DNA of 27,624 bases from Pleurotus djamor (GCA_029747585.1 JAPEVF010000611.1:1-27624); one strand, 5' to 3'. Counted from the stretch's first letter, positions 1 to 11,008 are shown. Notes: a model not told the origin generated them from the sequence alone. A program made the numbers and translations.

Positions 1-298
1 ATGATTTATACACATTTATTATAACTGCTCAANTTTTTTTTGTTTTGTTTATCAACGCTTTCAGAGCTTTCCTAGCTTTCCTAGCTTTTCCAGCTTTTTG
101 TGCTTTTGAAGCATTGGCGCTCGCTATGTAAGTATTACAGCATCTTTTTCTTGCTTTGTCATACCTCTTGTACAAAGCATAACTTTAAGCGCTTTTTCTA
201 TTTTAGATATACAAGATACCTTTCTCCCACAGCTTCTTGATCTTATCTAGCTTCCATCTGCTCCTGGTAAAAATGATGTTTTCCTGATGCACTGTCAG

Positions 299-1755
299 CG
301 GTCTGGAGCGTCTCGTTGCTCATGCTTTGTTTTCTGGAGCTTTAGAAGGCACTCGCAACATTTTCATCTCCATTGTCGAGTTGGCGGGAAACTCAGCCTC
401 GGACCTTCTCACCGCTCGAAAGCCGGTTTCTATTCTGGAGGATTCATTCGGCACGACCCATTTGGCCGGAGCGTCGGAATACCACGTAGTCGACTCGGCT
501 TCGTTGATCAAGTATATCGACTACGCTGCCTCGTTGCGTCAAACCGCCTCGACGCAGAAGAATGACGCCTCTTCCCGGTCTCACTCTATCTGCAAGATCC
601 GGCTCGAGAACCCTTCTCTCCCGCAAGCCGATGACGGCCTGCTTTTCCTCGTCGACCTCGCAGGTTCCGAAGCGGCACGAGACGTGTCAGCGCATTCGTC
701 TGAGAGAATGAAAGAGGCACGCGAAATCAACGCCAGTCTCTCCGTCTTGAAAGACTGCATCCGGGGCAGTGCTAACCTAGATGGGCTCGGTGGACTTGTC
801 AAATCAACACCTCCTGGTCGGAAGGCCTACATCCCCTTTCGTCAAACAGCCTTAACCAAGCTCCTGAAGCACGTTTTTGACCCAGCCGCGGGCCAGAGCT
901 GCAAGACTGTCGTCATCGCGTGCCTCAATCCCAACCTTGCAGACGTATCTGCCACTAAGAATACCCTGAGATACGCCGAGCTCTTGCGAATCACATCCCC
1001 AAAGGCAGTGCCACTAAAGTACGACCCAGCAAAGCCAGCCACCTGGTCAAATCAACAGCTCAAAGACTGGATCGTGAATAACGTAAGTCATTGGCTCACT
1101 TGCATTGTCAAGAATAAAAGGAGACTCACAGTTGTCACAGTCAGGCACACCGCCAGTATCCGCAGACCTACTCGCCCCATCCGAATCCGGCAAGCAGTTG
1201 CTTCGCTTGCCTGCTCCAGAGTTCATCGGCCGTTGCCTCAAAACACCAGACGTATCGCAAGATCAGGCCGTAGCCTTCCAAGCCAAGTTCTGGAGACTCC
1301 ACATCGATTCTCAGCGCACTCCTGCGTTGGCCCACATCTCGCGAGGTCAAGATGACAAGCAATCCACCGATTCCTCGACTGAGCTGTCCGATGCTTGGGG
1401 ACATTCCAGTCGCGAGCCAAAGCCGGAAATTGAGGCGCTTCCGTTCAAGAAACGCCTGCGTCCCGGCATGGTGGTCTCCTTAGCCCCTCTCCCTGAGGGA
1501 TCCAGCCCTTTCATCAGTGCCACCGGACGCAATCTCGTCATGCTGTTGTCTGAGGAGATGGTCATGGACTCAGCGGCGGAGGTGTCGGACACCAACATGA
1601 AAGCCTACCGCTGTGCCTTTGTAGCGCCAGGAATCATGCCTGGTGCGTTTGAATTACATCCTTGGCTGCAGGTCGTGGTTCACGAGCGCTACTTGAAATC
1701 TGAGGTGATTCTTGAGTATGATTCGGCCACGCGATATTATTACGAGACTCTATGA
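299..1755 (+). CDS. Kinesin-type motor protein, N-terminal part missing (5' partial or pseudogene)
   Basis: Two exons are visible. An acceptor CAG ends at 298, exon 299-1082 is followed by a 49-nt intron 1083-1131 (GTAAGT to CAG, phase 0; 1140 is an alternative acceptor), and the last exon ends with a stop at 1755. The first exon carries the C-terminal two thirds of a kinesin motor: switch I (ASSRSHS), switch II (LVDLAGSE), the helix after it (EINASLSVLKDCIR), the PFRQTALTKLL segment and NTLRYAELLRI. The order and the LEDSF segment fit the kinesin-13/KIF24 side of the family. The second exon holds a WSNQQLKDWI stretch that could be a SAM-like fold, then an uncharacterised tail. No P-loop (GQTGSGKT type) is seen in the 298 bases upstream, which are T-rich and repetitive with an N at 33. 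The real 5' end may lie outside the window, be misassembled, or be lost. Confidence 0.75.
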
Positions 1756-1884
1756 AGCGCGCGTAGGTAGTATTGCATCATGTTACGGTAGTGATCTTAG
1801 GAGCAATAGAATGACTTGCGTACCCAGGAGGGGGCCTTGGTGTTTTCTTATGATGGCAATTAGGGACCCCTACCTTTCTCTCTC

Positions 1885-1969
1885 GCCAAGGCCAAGGCTG
1901 ACCACATTCTGATCTCCGGCCACGACGGTGGTACCGGTGCCTCCAGAGTCCAGGTGGACTGGTATCAAG
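1885..1969 (+). pseudogene. Broken fragment of glutamate synthase (GOGAT, GLT1-type)
   Basis: Bases 1885-1947 translate to AKAKADHILISGHDGGTGAS plus R, the signature of the FMN/synthase domain of fungal NADH-dependent glutamate synthase. The next expected residues, WTGIK, are present at 1955-1969 but in another frame, because seven bases (1948-1954) are inserted. The insert looks like slippage of neighbouring near-repeats (tccagag, tccaggt). On either side of these roughly 28 codons I see no further GOGAT similarity: the expected GLPWELG after WTGIK is absent and stops occur nearby. It is therefore a small relic downstream of the kinesin stop. A functional GLT1 gene should exist elsewhere in the genome. 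Confidence 0.7.
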
Positions 1970-2180
1970 TTGGTAATCCAGAAGGATACATACATACATG
2001 CGTTGATGTATCGTAGTCGTACTTAGTCGTAGTCATTGTAAAAGATACATGAAATTACAACATGAGTGTGTGTAGAATAACAATGATCATGAATCATGAT
2101 GGGTGCAGGGGGAGTGGGGAATGGGATGTGTGGCGTGATGTACAGATGCAGAGGAAGAGTCAAGAGTCAAGAGAAGGAAC

Positions 2181-2206
2181 CGAAACAGAAACCCGAAACA
2201 GAAACC
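2181..2206 (+). repeat. 13-bp tandem duplication (cgaaacagaaacc x2)
   Basis: Two exact adjacent copies of a 13-bp unit occupy 2181-2193 and 2194-2206. They sit in a purine-rich low-complexity tract that also holds repeated gagtcaa units just before and a pentanucleotide acgaa repeat at 2271-2290. Confidence 0.8.
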
Positions 2207-2255
2207 CAGAGATAGAGACGTCCAAAAGAAACTGTTGCCGAGACCGAAAATACAA

Positions 2256-3662
2256 TTACACAAGTACCAAACGAAACGAAACGAAACGAGTCCGAAACTG
2301 AAGAGAGGAGGAGAGGAGGAGGAGGAGGAGGAGGAGGAGGAGAGGGAAACAGCAACGCCGGAGGTCAAGCGAGAAGCGAACAGCGACACAAATATGCTGA
2401 TAGACCAGAGCACCCTCTAGACTAATCTGGCAGGTTACTGAGAGCTGGGCAACGGCGCGATCCAAGGCGGCGTGGATGTTGGAAGTAGTCTTCGTGAAGG
2501 CTGCGAGCGTCCGATCGACAAAGGCGTTGAACAGGGCGTAGATAGTCAGAGCGGCGTTCACGAGGGATACAGACACCTGATCAACAAGGGCGAGTGCTAG
2601 GGCGCAAAGGTTCGAAGCCGCCGTTGTGAGAACTGAAGATATCCACTTTGCGAGGGCGTGCACAAGGTTGCTGGTGCTCGAAGCAGCCTTGGTGAGTATG
2701 ATGAGCGTCCAGCTTGCAAGTGGCTTCGAAGAGGTGTAAGCGTTCAAGGCGATCTTCGTGAATGCTTGCACAGCGAAAGCGGTAAGGGCGAGGGCTTTGA
2801 TGATGGTGTGGCCGATGAACCGAAGGACGCGGTGGACTAGCCTTGCGACGGAGCGCAGAGCGCAGAAACTTGCGTACGCAATGGCTACCATCAGGACGAA
2901 GAGGAACGCCGAACCGTAGATAAGAGGAAAGATATCGTGGAACTTGAAGATGAACCAGAATGTCCAGCGCCGAATGCTATCGCCGTAGAGGCTACCAATG
3001 AGTATACGAGCATGGTAGGCGAGACGGAGGACAAGGGCGAGCAGCGACGCCTTGAGGAGGAGGCAAACAGGCCGACGTAGGTACCTGTTCCATATGATGA
3101 GCAGGGCAGAGGCGATTAAGATCGTCGTTCTGGAAGAAAAAGCTGTTGTCAGTGACCCGCCGTTGGTAGTATACAAGTCGACATACCTGTTTGCCAACCA
3201 CCAGTAGAACAGAGAGATCGCCTTGAAGGTAGAGCAAAATATTTTGACCGGGGCGGCAGTAGCAGGAATAACGGAAGAACCAGCGACGAGACCGATAGCG
3301 ACGGGAACCAACGACAAAAGACGAGGAACAGGAAGGCCTAAGAGAGTAATTTCCAGAGGGGGCGCGCCGGCGGTGTCAGTCTTGTTGGCGGTTTGATCGA
3401 GGAGGGGAAAGCACGGCGTGGCTGGCGGAGTGATGCACTCGGCGCAGTGTGCGAGTCCGACGAGGCATTGGTTATGGGCGGAACGAGAGTACTCAGCCAG
3501 GCTGAGCGAGTTGGCTTTGACAGCTAGTTTCCCACATATATCGGGAGGAGGAGGCGGCTGCGGGCGTGGAGAATTGCGATTGAGCGAATCGGTGTTCATC
3601 TGGGGGGTTGCGAGAAACCCGGCCGTGACGGCCAAGGCGGCGAGCCGAACGAGGCTGAGCAT
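2256..3662 (-). CDS. Predicted secretory-pathway multi-pass membrane protein, unknown function
   Basis: The open frame starts at ATG 3662, with a hydrophobic N-terminus (MLSLVRLAALAVTAGFLATP) that looks like a signal peptide. A Pro-rich, Cys-containing segment (PRPQPPPPPDICG, then CLVGLAHCAECITPP) follows. After that come several hydrophobic segments, including LLSLVPVAIGLVAGSSVIPA, TTILIASALLIIW and LIYGSAFLFVLMVAIAYASF, and a long Ala-rich, weakly amphipathic tail. A GTATGT to CCAG intron of 57 nt (3186 to 3130) divides the gene. It keeps frame and has no stop, so both spliced and retained forms are readable. The frame stays open upstream of 3662 without another ATG. The C-terminus is doubtful: the frame runs through the GGA microsatellite and ends at 2256, so the true protein may stop or splice earlier. 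I do not recognise the family. Confidence 0.6.
   Translation of the reverse strand: MLSLVRLAALAVTAGFLATPQMNTDSLNRNSPRPQPPPPPDICGKLAVKANSLSLAEYSRSAHNQCLVGLAHCAECITPPATPCFPLLDQTANKTDTAGAPPLEITLLGLPVPRLLSLVPVAIGLVAGSSVIPATAAPVKIFCSTFKAISLFYWWLANRYVDLYTTNGGSLTTAFSSRTTILIASALLIIWNRYLRRPVCLLLKASLLALVLRLAYHARILIGSLYGDSIRRWTFWFIFKFHDIFPLIYGSAFLFVLMVAIAYASFCALRSVARLVHRVLRFIGHTIIKALALTAFAVQAFTKIALNAYTSSKPLASWTLIILTKAASSTSNLVHALAKWISSVLTTAASNLCALALALVDQVSVSLVNAALTIYALFNAFVDRTLAAFTKTTSNIHAALDRAVAQLSVTCQISLEGALVYQHICVAVRFSLDLRRCCFPLLLLLLLLLLSSSLQFRTRFVSFRLVLV
2305..2345 (+). repeat. GGA trinucleotide microsatellite
   Basis: A nearly pure run of GGA/GAG units. On the minus strand it reads CTC repeats. In the frame of the neighbouring minus-strand gene this would give a poly-leucine stretch near the C-terminus. 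Confidence 0.9.
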
Positions 3663-3848
3663 GCTGATTGTAGGAGGGACAGAGTCGTGAAGGAACTGAA
3701 GAAAGAAGGGAAGACTCGAAGGCGGGATATACCAACTATTTGTACCGATCGTAAATAAACGCGACACAGCCGATCGCGACGCGACTGCACCGATCACATG
3801 TACGAATTTGTTGAACGTCCCGCCAATGGCGAGCACAAATAATTGCAA

Positions 3849-5474
3849 AGCGAGTGATTAGTATAAGTACCTATAGCATTTTTTTCAGATGTTCAGGTAT
3901 GCTCGGCGGATGGTAGAAAGTAGTCGGGCTCACCTGTGGGGTCGATCGGCCCCCGAGCTATGGGGTGACGTGGGGTAATGTCCCTGGGTATCACCTAGAA
4001 ATCAGTTCGTTGGCACGGCATACTACCCAATCATGGCGAGTGTAAGAGTAAATAGCAAAGGCGAGGTCCGCATTTGTGCGACAAGCTGTAGGCATAGCCA
4101 TTAGGCTACGCTGCACGATACACAAAATACACATACACGCTTAAGTGTCCATTTCGCTCCTCCTGAAATTCGCAATTCGTGCTCATGAATTGCGACCGAT
4201 GGAAGTAGATAGTCGCCGCGTTATACTCGGTAAACGCGATCGCTGTAAGCGACGACGACGGAAACGACGGTTGGTGAGGGACCAGGATGCCTTTGGAGTG
4301 AAGGAAACAGAATTAGCACACCGAAGAGGTAAGAGCCTGAGTGCAATCAACAAGCCGGTGGGGTCGTATCCCGAGACCTGAGGGTTCCTGTGTTGTAGAT
4401 ATGACTTGTGGGGTCCCTTGAAATATTCTAAAGAAGGGTTGTCAGGGAAAGAGCGGGCACATTCTTCGAATTTCCCTTCATTGCGCGAATGTCGACGTTT
4501 TGGAGCAGCTCGTCCAGTTCATAGTCTGAGTCTTCAAGGTCAAGCTCAAGATGGTGGGATCATTGAACTTCGACGCGACGTTCAAGGGCTTTCAAGAGCT
4601 GTAGTGGATTCAGATGCACGTTTGCGCCTAACATCCAATGGTCAGCGCTTCAGTAGCGACCGAGTGCGTTAGTTCCTTGAGATACGCGATTAGATGTGTG
4701 CATTGGAGGACAATCAACCAAAAACACGCGACTTACCACTTGAGTACGAGTCCTGCGGTCACAATATTCCTTCAAGACACTTGAGTCTCATGAGAATCGG
4801 GGACCTGAACCGTGAACGTCTCCCTTGAGCTGTGTAGCCGTGTAGGAGACTACTCTAAGCTGGAAACCAACTGTGTCGAGAGGACAGGGGCTAGGCTTTC
4901 AGCATAGTTTTGGCATAAGTAGTTGATGGCATGATGTTACTATCATGTTAGTACCGAGAAGTGCAGCTTGAGTGCAGCAAACTTCAGATTTCGGGTAGGA
5001 TGAGTTCCTCATGGCACACAGCGCTTGAAGCTTGAAGTTAAGACCAGAGTTCCATCGTAGAATTGTGGGTTCTGAGTCCTGACGTCGATGTTACAGAGCC
5101 GTGATTGTAGCAGTTCTTGCTTGGTTCCGAGTCTTGCATCGAAAGTTCCAATTGGGCTTTTGGGCGCCTAATGGAAACAGGGGCTCGAAACCTCAGACGC
5201 ACCCGAAGGAAGGTTGGCTGAGCAAAATCAAAATTTGTGTTTGTACACCGCCATCCAGTTTATAATCGAATGGCGGTGGCCTATGGTAACAATTAACTCT
5301 AGCCCTCGCCTTTTACTAGGGCTAGCTGGTTCCGTGGGTACTGAACGCCGCAAAAAATCTTTGGAAACCAGTCTCTCTTGGGAGATTATGTGTTTTAACT
5401 TTTATATTTTGTAACCCACACACATCGAGCGATCGTGCAAGTGGCAGAGGACCGGACCTAAAGCAATATCCGGC
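3849..5474. other. Gene-poor stretch, no supported feature
   Basis: I see no coding region with family similarity. Open frames here are short, and most lack an ATG. A short acidic reading frame on the minus strand around 4430-4560 (containing LELDLEDSDYELDELL) may be a relic of a coding sequence but has stops close by. No tRNA, long repeat or transposon end was recognised. Confidence 0.5.
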
Positions 5475-7434
5475 CTAAGACGAAGATGTGCGTACTGAGT
5501 TCGACGAAGGCCGTCTAGGAAGCAAGCTAGCTCCGTAGAGGGCGCAACCAACGAAAATGATTAACACGTAGTAGACGAGCCGCCCACCAAATATGTGGTT
5601 TTCTATCGATAACGCAAAAAGCGAGTTCGCAATGGCGGGGCCTTTATTCGTATAAGCGAGTGCTTCGAACGCGCAAGGAATGTAGACATTACCAACTGCT
5701 CTCATCACGCTGACACCCATTTGCGCAAGGCCATTGACAGCGCCGAGGGACTGCCGGTTTGGAGCAGCATCATTGATAAAGATGAATATAGCACCTACGA
5801 AGTCAGAGATATGTCATTATTCCTTTCATGTTATCATAGTTTAGGTTGGGGCTCACCGTATGCTAAGCTAATGGGGACAGATAATACAATCTGCAGCCAC
5901 ACCAGCAAAAAGATCCATGTGGTAATTCCTTGGGCTTGGGCGAGGTAGCTTATAGTTGGGTAGAGCGCGATACATGGCATAGCCGAAAAGATACCAGCTG
6001 TGAACACCCGTTTCGAACCCCAACGATTTTGGATGCTGGCAAAGAAGAACACTTGGATTATGCCGTTAAGCACGCCGAATACCGAGAGTATATGGCCAAT
6101 AACCGCTGGAGAGAGGCCAAGACCACCGAGCTCGATAGGTGTCGAAAGGAATAGAGGTTGGATTGCTCTGAATCCGATGTCGACAAACGCAAGGATCGCG
6201 TAGTTGGCTGCAGCAATGACGACTTCGCGGGTAAGAAGACTCCGAAGAGGGATAATACCATTAGATGGTTCGTCATCAAGGGACTTCCCTACCGAAGAAG
6301 ATGGCGACGAAGGAACCTTCGTGTATCTGAGCTCTGGGTTCTCATGATCGGCCTTCCTCCGGAACAGCCGATCAAGGAGCGACCCCTGGTGCTTAACAGG
6401 AGAAGTTTCTTCCAAAAATAAGAAAGTTACGACCCATGCGACGAGTGAGAACGTGGCTGGTACGGAGCATGGTAAGAAGTATGGGTGTTCTCGAAGAAAA
6501 TCTGATCCCCCAAAGAGGTCTGGGAAACGTTCGACAGGGTGGGCAAGGGTTCCACCAATGATGGGTCCAAGCGTAGCACCACTTGACCAAGCAAGGGGCA
6601 TGTAAGCGTACGCCTGGAATTTGTTTAGCCGTGCTGGATGGAGGAAAGACGGAATTTGGAATTCACTGTAGCTATGTTTGTCGAGTCTGTCATCTCCGCA
6701 ACTATGCTAAGCGACGGGAATATAAGCTTGAGCCAAAACATACTCGAGGGGGCTTAGACAACACACCTTTTCATCACCCCAATATTGCCGTCTATTGAAA
6801 AAATCAGCCTTAACTCCAGCCGGACCAAATAGAAACTGACTCAATGCTCCACTCAAACATCGACTGGTCAAAGGCAAACAACAAACTCGTCAATCAATCC
6901 ATTCATCAACCGAAGGGAAGGCTGGGCAGCACACCTAAAGAGTAATCCCCAGAACGTTGTTGAAAGTCCAAACATGTACATCGAGATGGATAGTCCGACC
7001 AAACCACTGAGGATAACTGGCTTCCGACCTATGCGATCGGATAGTCGACTCCAATGTAACACTGTGAATGCCTCCGTGACGAAGAACAGTGATTGCTTAT
7101 CAAAAATCTATCAGTGAACCTCACGAGATGGAGCTCGAAAGCCATACCATGATGCCAACATAATAACCGACTTTTGTTTCGTCCCCGCCCGTTATTCCAA
7201 TTTCTCGGATAAGCTGAATATCATAAATCATCAGGTCGTTAACATTTGACTAATAAACGACGAGGGGGCGTTACCTGGGGCGCAAAGGGATAGATAAGCT
7301 GAGAGGTCAAAGGTTCCGCGTGCTGGAGAATAAGGAGGAGGCAGAATTGGAACAATGGGAGAGGCGTCCTTTGAGGGCGATCCAAATTGGGCTTACTTTT
7401 CATCTAGTATGGGAAAAGTTCCATGGTCAATCAT
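5475..7434 (-). CDS. MFS transporter, DHA1-type (drug:H+ antiporter-like), nine exons
   Basis: Reconstructed exons on the minus strand are 7434-7397, 7368-7275, 7213-7148, 7095-6935, 6863-6841, 6791-6767, 6706-6667, 6613-5857 and 5794-5475. All phases agree and give about 507 residues, normal for 12-helix MFS proteins. The first helix reads PLPLFQFCLLLILQHAEP. The loop 2-3 motif A is LSDRIGRKP. The GALNGNIGVMKS stretch of helix 4-5 is rebuilt across three short exons. ATLGPIIGGTLAHP and SLGAVNGLAQMGVS follow, and the last helix is YYVLIIFVGCALYG. The closest known group is the DHA1/tetracycline-resistance-like transporters common in Agaricomycetes, in the plasma or vacuolar membrane. The substrate cannot be told. 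Weak points are the start at 7434 and the first intron (7396-7369), which is only 28 nt. An ambiguous base at 7468 lies just upstream. Confidence 0.85.
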
Positions 7435-8913
7435 AGATGTGGGATGAGACACATGCGAACCGTAGGCNTGAAGGCGCCGTTGAAGAGGACGGGGAAGAGG
7501 GCATAATTGATGGGTTCGAAGGCGGGGGTAGGTAATTACCCTGATAACTGGCGATAATCCCTGGGCCGCTTTAAAGACTCGTCGAGGAAGGGAACCCCAT
7601 CCATTCGGCCGAATGCGTACCGGTGCGAAGGCACCTCCATACACTTGGATATGAGCTAAAGTATAAAATGAGAGAAGAAGCCGTCATATCATCTTAGCGA
7701 GGGAACTAAGTCCTCCGGGACAATCAAACATGCGAACATGTAGATCGGCAAGAATGGCAAGCTTAGATAAAGGAAGATTCGAGGGGGGAAACATGTAATC
7801 GCTTGACAGACATACTTGCACCGAGCATGGGAAGTTACACTTTGGGAAGGCTCTCCCGCAGGTAATGAAGGAAGAGAAGCCTATGGGGAAATGGTATCAG
7901 CAAAACAACAAGATACCACAAGAAAGCTACGTTATCATGGGCGTAAACTATCCAGGAGTGCTGTTCAGCTGGAAGTATTCCGCAGAACTGGCTTTCGTTG
8001 ACCTCTCAGATACGCGCTCGAGCCTCATGGATCCCATCGGCGGATGAGATTGAGTAGAACATCAGACAGATGTGAGAATGGTGTAAGTAAGCTGTCTTGA
8101 TCATCCGTCGACTTCCAGAACCAGCGGTGGGTGATCGAACCATCGAAGTGCGACTTCTCAGTCGAATCGTTGGCGGGCTGTCCATGTCGTCACCGATTGG
8201 ACTGAGTTCAGCTGGAGACGACTATAAAGAATCACAGAGTGAATCTGACCACAACGGGAGCGTTGGAGTTAGATAAAGGGAGTCAATGACCCTTGCTGAT
8301 CATTGCTTGGACCTCTTGTATGACTGAGCCACAGAATTGCGAAACTAGACAACCTGACCGCTCCTCGGGGTATTATATTATAAAGGAAAGGGCCTCCGAA
8401 GAGGCCTCAAGTTGGCGGCGGTTACATCTCTGTAGTGAAAATCCTAGCGTGAAATCGCTCTGTTAGAGATAATCGTATACGAATCGTCAAAACTAACACT
8501 GACCTCGTCAAGTCAACATACGATTATGAATCATGCGCAGTTTGTCATAGTCGAGCCACAATCATCGACATATGTGGATATAAGGATGGCGCGATCAGTG
8601 ATCGGGCCACGTATCGTCCGTATAATCAAGCAAAAGGCGGAATCAGTTCAGAAAGTACCAACATGTAGTACGTCGAAAGCATCTAGAGTATCAGGTTTTT
8701 CGAAGTCAGTGTCATTGCACGCTGCACAGCAAGACCCGAAACATCACTTTTCTTTGCACGGCTCTTCCTCGAGGATTCCATGTATGAAGCTCGTATTTCG
8801 CCGCTTCACGGTGACTTCAGTAGCCAATCAAGGTGGTTCGAGGCTATTTCGCCAGCGAGCATAAGGCTCTAGAGCAAAACTTGACCCGACCCTGATTCAC
8901 CCACGCAACAATC
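7435..8913. other. Intergenic region between the MFS and ArgJ genes
   Basis: Open frames here (for example 7865-8047 and 8526-8864 on the plus strand) have no recognisable family signature. The interval should hold the promoters of both flanking divergent genes. A 6-bp perfect inverted repeat (ggcctc-cgaa-gaggcc, 8391-8406) directly follows an AT-rich tattatattataaag sequence at about 8371-8385. An N is present at 7468. Confidence 0.5.
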
Positions 8914-10524
8914 ATGCATGCCAGCTTGAAGTCGCGGTTGGTTTTCAAAAGACTCCTCACAACCCAAGCGACGACGACCATCACCGTAAAATCCACACCG
9001 TCAAAAGCTCATCATCATCTTCAGCTGCAGTCATCGACGTTTCCCAAAGGATATGTTTTGACCGGCCTGCATTGTGGCGTCAAGAAAAATTCTGACATCC
9101 TTGACTTGGGCGTAATCATCTCAACTTCGAGCAAGCCTACTTCGGCAGCTGCTTGTTTCACGAGGAATGCGTTCAAGGCGGCACCTGTGCTGGTTTCGGA
9201 AGAGATTCTGAAGGAAAATGGCGGCAGAGCTCGGGCGATTGTGGTGAACAGTGGGTGCGCCAATGCGGTCACGGGCAAGCAGGGAATGGACGACGCATGG
9301 TGCATGGTGCGCGAAACGGACAGTATCTTGCAAAATAGTTCCTTGGCATCGTCTTCGACAGCGACCGGCAAGCATGAAACGCTGGTTATGTCGACTGGCG
9401 TCATTGGGCAGAACCTCCCCATATCGAAAATCGTCTCTGGCATTCAAGCCTCGTCGAAATCTCTGGACTCGGACTTTTCGGCATGGGAACGTGCTGCAAA
9501 GGCGTTCATGACGACCGACACGTTTCCGAAACTACGCTCGAGGGTGTTCACGATGGCTGGGAAGGAATACAGGCTGGCGGGCATGGATAAGGGTGCTGGG
9601 ATGATCCACCCAAGCATGGCACCCGCGTCGACCGCGTTGCATGCCACCTTGCTTGGTTGCATCCTCACGGACGCCGCCATCTCTCCGCGTTCTCTCCAAA
9701 ATGCCCTGACATACGCCGTCGATCGCTCATTCAATTCTATCAGTGTCGACGGGGAGATGTCCACGAATGACACCATCATCGTGTTAGCGAACGGCGCTGC
9801 CAATGGTGCAGAAGGAAGGGAAATTGACGAGGCAACGGACAAGGAGGCGTACGAAACTTTCAAGACGGAGCTGACTTCTTTCGCCATTGACTTGGCTAAA
9901 CTCGTTGTGCGTGATGGAGAAGGTGCAACCAAGTTTGTTACCGTCACGGTCAAGGTGTGTTAGCCGGTTCATTGTCTCTAAGGTTCGCTACTGAAGGATG
10001 TTTGTTACTCTCTCAGGGAGCCCCATCGTACGCGGACGCTCATCGCATTGCTTCGCGAATCTCTACGTCAGCACTTGTCAAGACAGCTCTCTATGGCGAA
10101 GACGCCAAGTAAGTTGAGCCACTGTGATGTTTACGTATCATACTCATCTATTCTTGCGCAGCTGGGGACGTATCCTCTCTGCTACAGGCGCTGTCCCTCT
10201 TTCGGATGCCACCGTCCTCGACCCAACAAAAGTCTCCGTCTCATTTATCCCAGATCAATCTGTCGCCAACACCACTCCCCTGCCTGTGCTCGTCAACGGG
10301 GAGCCAGAGAATGTGGACGAAGATAGGGCCAAGGAAATCCTGAGTAATGAGGATTTCGAGGTCCAAGTCGATCTGGGATTGGGAGGAAGCGAGGAAGCGC
10401 GGTACTGGACTTGTGACTTTAGCTATGTGAGTCAGGCCCCGTTCTGGTTTGTCGTTGGGGTAGACTGCTGACTTGCTCCGACCTACAGGAGTACGTGAGG
10501 ATAAATGGGGATTATAGAAGTTAA
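8914..10524 (+). CDS. argJ: Arginine biosynthesis bifunctional protein ArgJ, mitochondrial (glutamate N-acetyltransferase / N-acetylglutamate synthase)
   Basis: The enzyme transfers the acetyl group from N-acetylornithine to glutamate, recycling acetyl groups in the mitochondrial arginine pathway, and can also use acetyl-CoA. Four exons, 8914-9954, 10017-10108, 10162-10426 and 10489-10524, join in consistent phase to about 477 residues. The N-terminus (MHASLKSRLVFKRLLTTQAT) is basic and hydroxylated without acids, like a mitochondrial presequence. Family motifs are VVNSGCANAVTG, MSTGVIGQNLP, DKGAGMIHP and ISVDGEMSTNDT. Autocleavage is expected within HATLLG, with Thr245 as the N-terminal nucleophile of the beta chain. 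The C-terminus YVRINGDYRS is the conserved family end, recovered only by adding a 36-nt last exon. An insertion before the ATLLG motif (MAPASTALH) appears to be fungal-specific. All key motifs are intact, so it looks functional. Confidence 0.95.
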
Positions 10525-11000
10525 ACTGCCGAACTATTGCACCTCTTCTTCGAACTTTTACTTTCCTTTGTTGTTGGGAGCTCTCTGACTTATTAGACTG
10601 GTCGATGCTGGCCTCGACGCCCCTCAGTTGGATATTTGAGTGCATATGCATGATCCGATGCAAGGCAGCCCCGAGACCGTTCCTTGTTTTGTCTTCACAA
10701 GAACGGTTGACCCAAGTATTGGATTTTGCGAGCTGCTTAGGCACCGAGAGCGACTATCCGACGGGGGTTTACGAGTGAGCCGAACCGCTTACCCCCACAA
10801 GGTATGTTGAGAACAAAACACCGAGGTCGAAATATATTTCCATTCCCCTCCTTAGGTGTGATCGTGATCGAGCGCAGTACGGAGTGAACAATGGCTTCGA
10901 GACATTGTCTGTCTCTGCCGACAAAGCACATCGAATCCTTCGTCAGCATTCCCGTCGGTGTGTACTAACGAAGTCGGCCGAGAACTACGCTACCTTCGTC

Positions 11001-11008
11001 TATAAAAG
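11001..11008 (+). promoter_or_regulatory. TATA box of the pheromone-type gene
   Basis: TATAAAAG lies 93 bases before the ATG at 11101, a reasonable distance for a fungal core promoter with a short 5' leader. A pyrimidine-containing leader (about 11030-11100) follows. Confidence 0.6.

Noticed and set aside
7865..8047. 60-residue plus-strand frame between MFS and ArgJ
   Set aside because: Short and without recognised motifs or splice partners, and a second unrelated frame overlaps it. Not supported as a gene.
8391..8406. Inverted repeat ggcctc-cgaa-gaggcc as a terminator or structured RNA
   Set aside because: Only six base pairs with no extension or conserved context. Small palindromes like this are expected by chance.
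8526..8864. 112-residue ATG frame upstream of ArgJ
   Set aside because: No family similarity and low-complexity composition, and it occupies the ArgJ promoter region. Most likely a chance frame.
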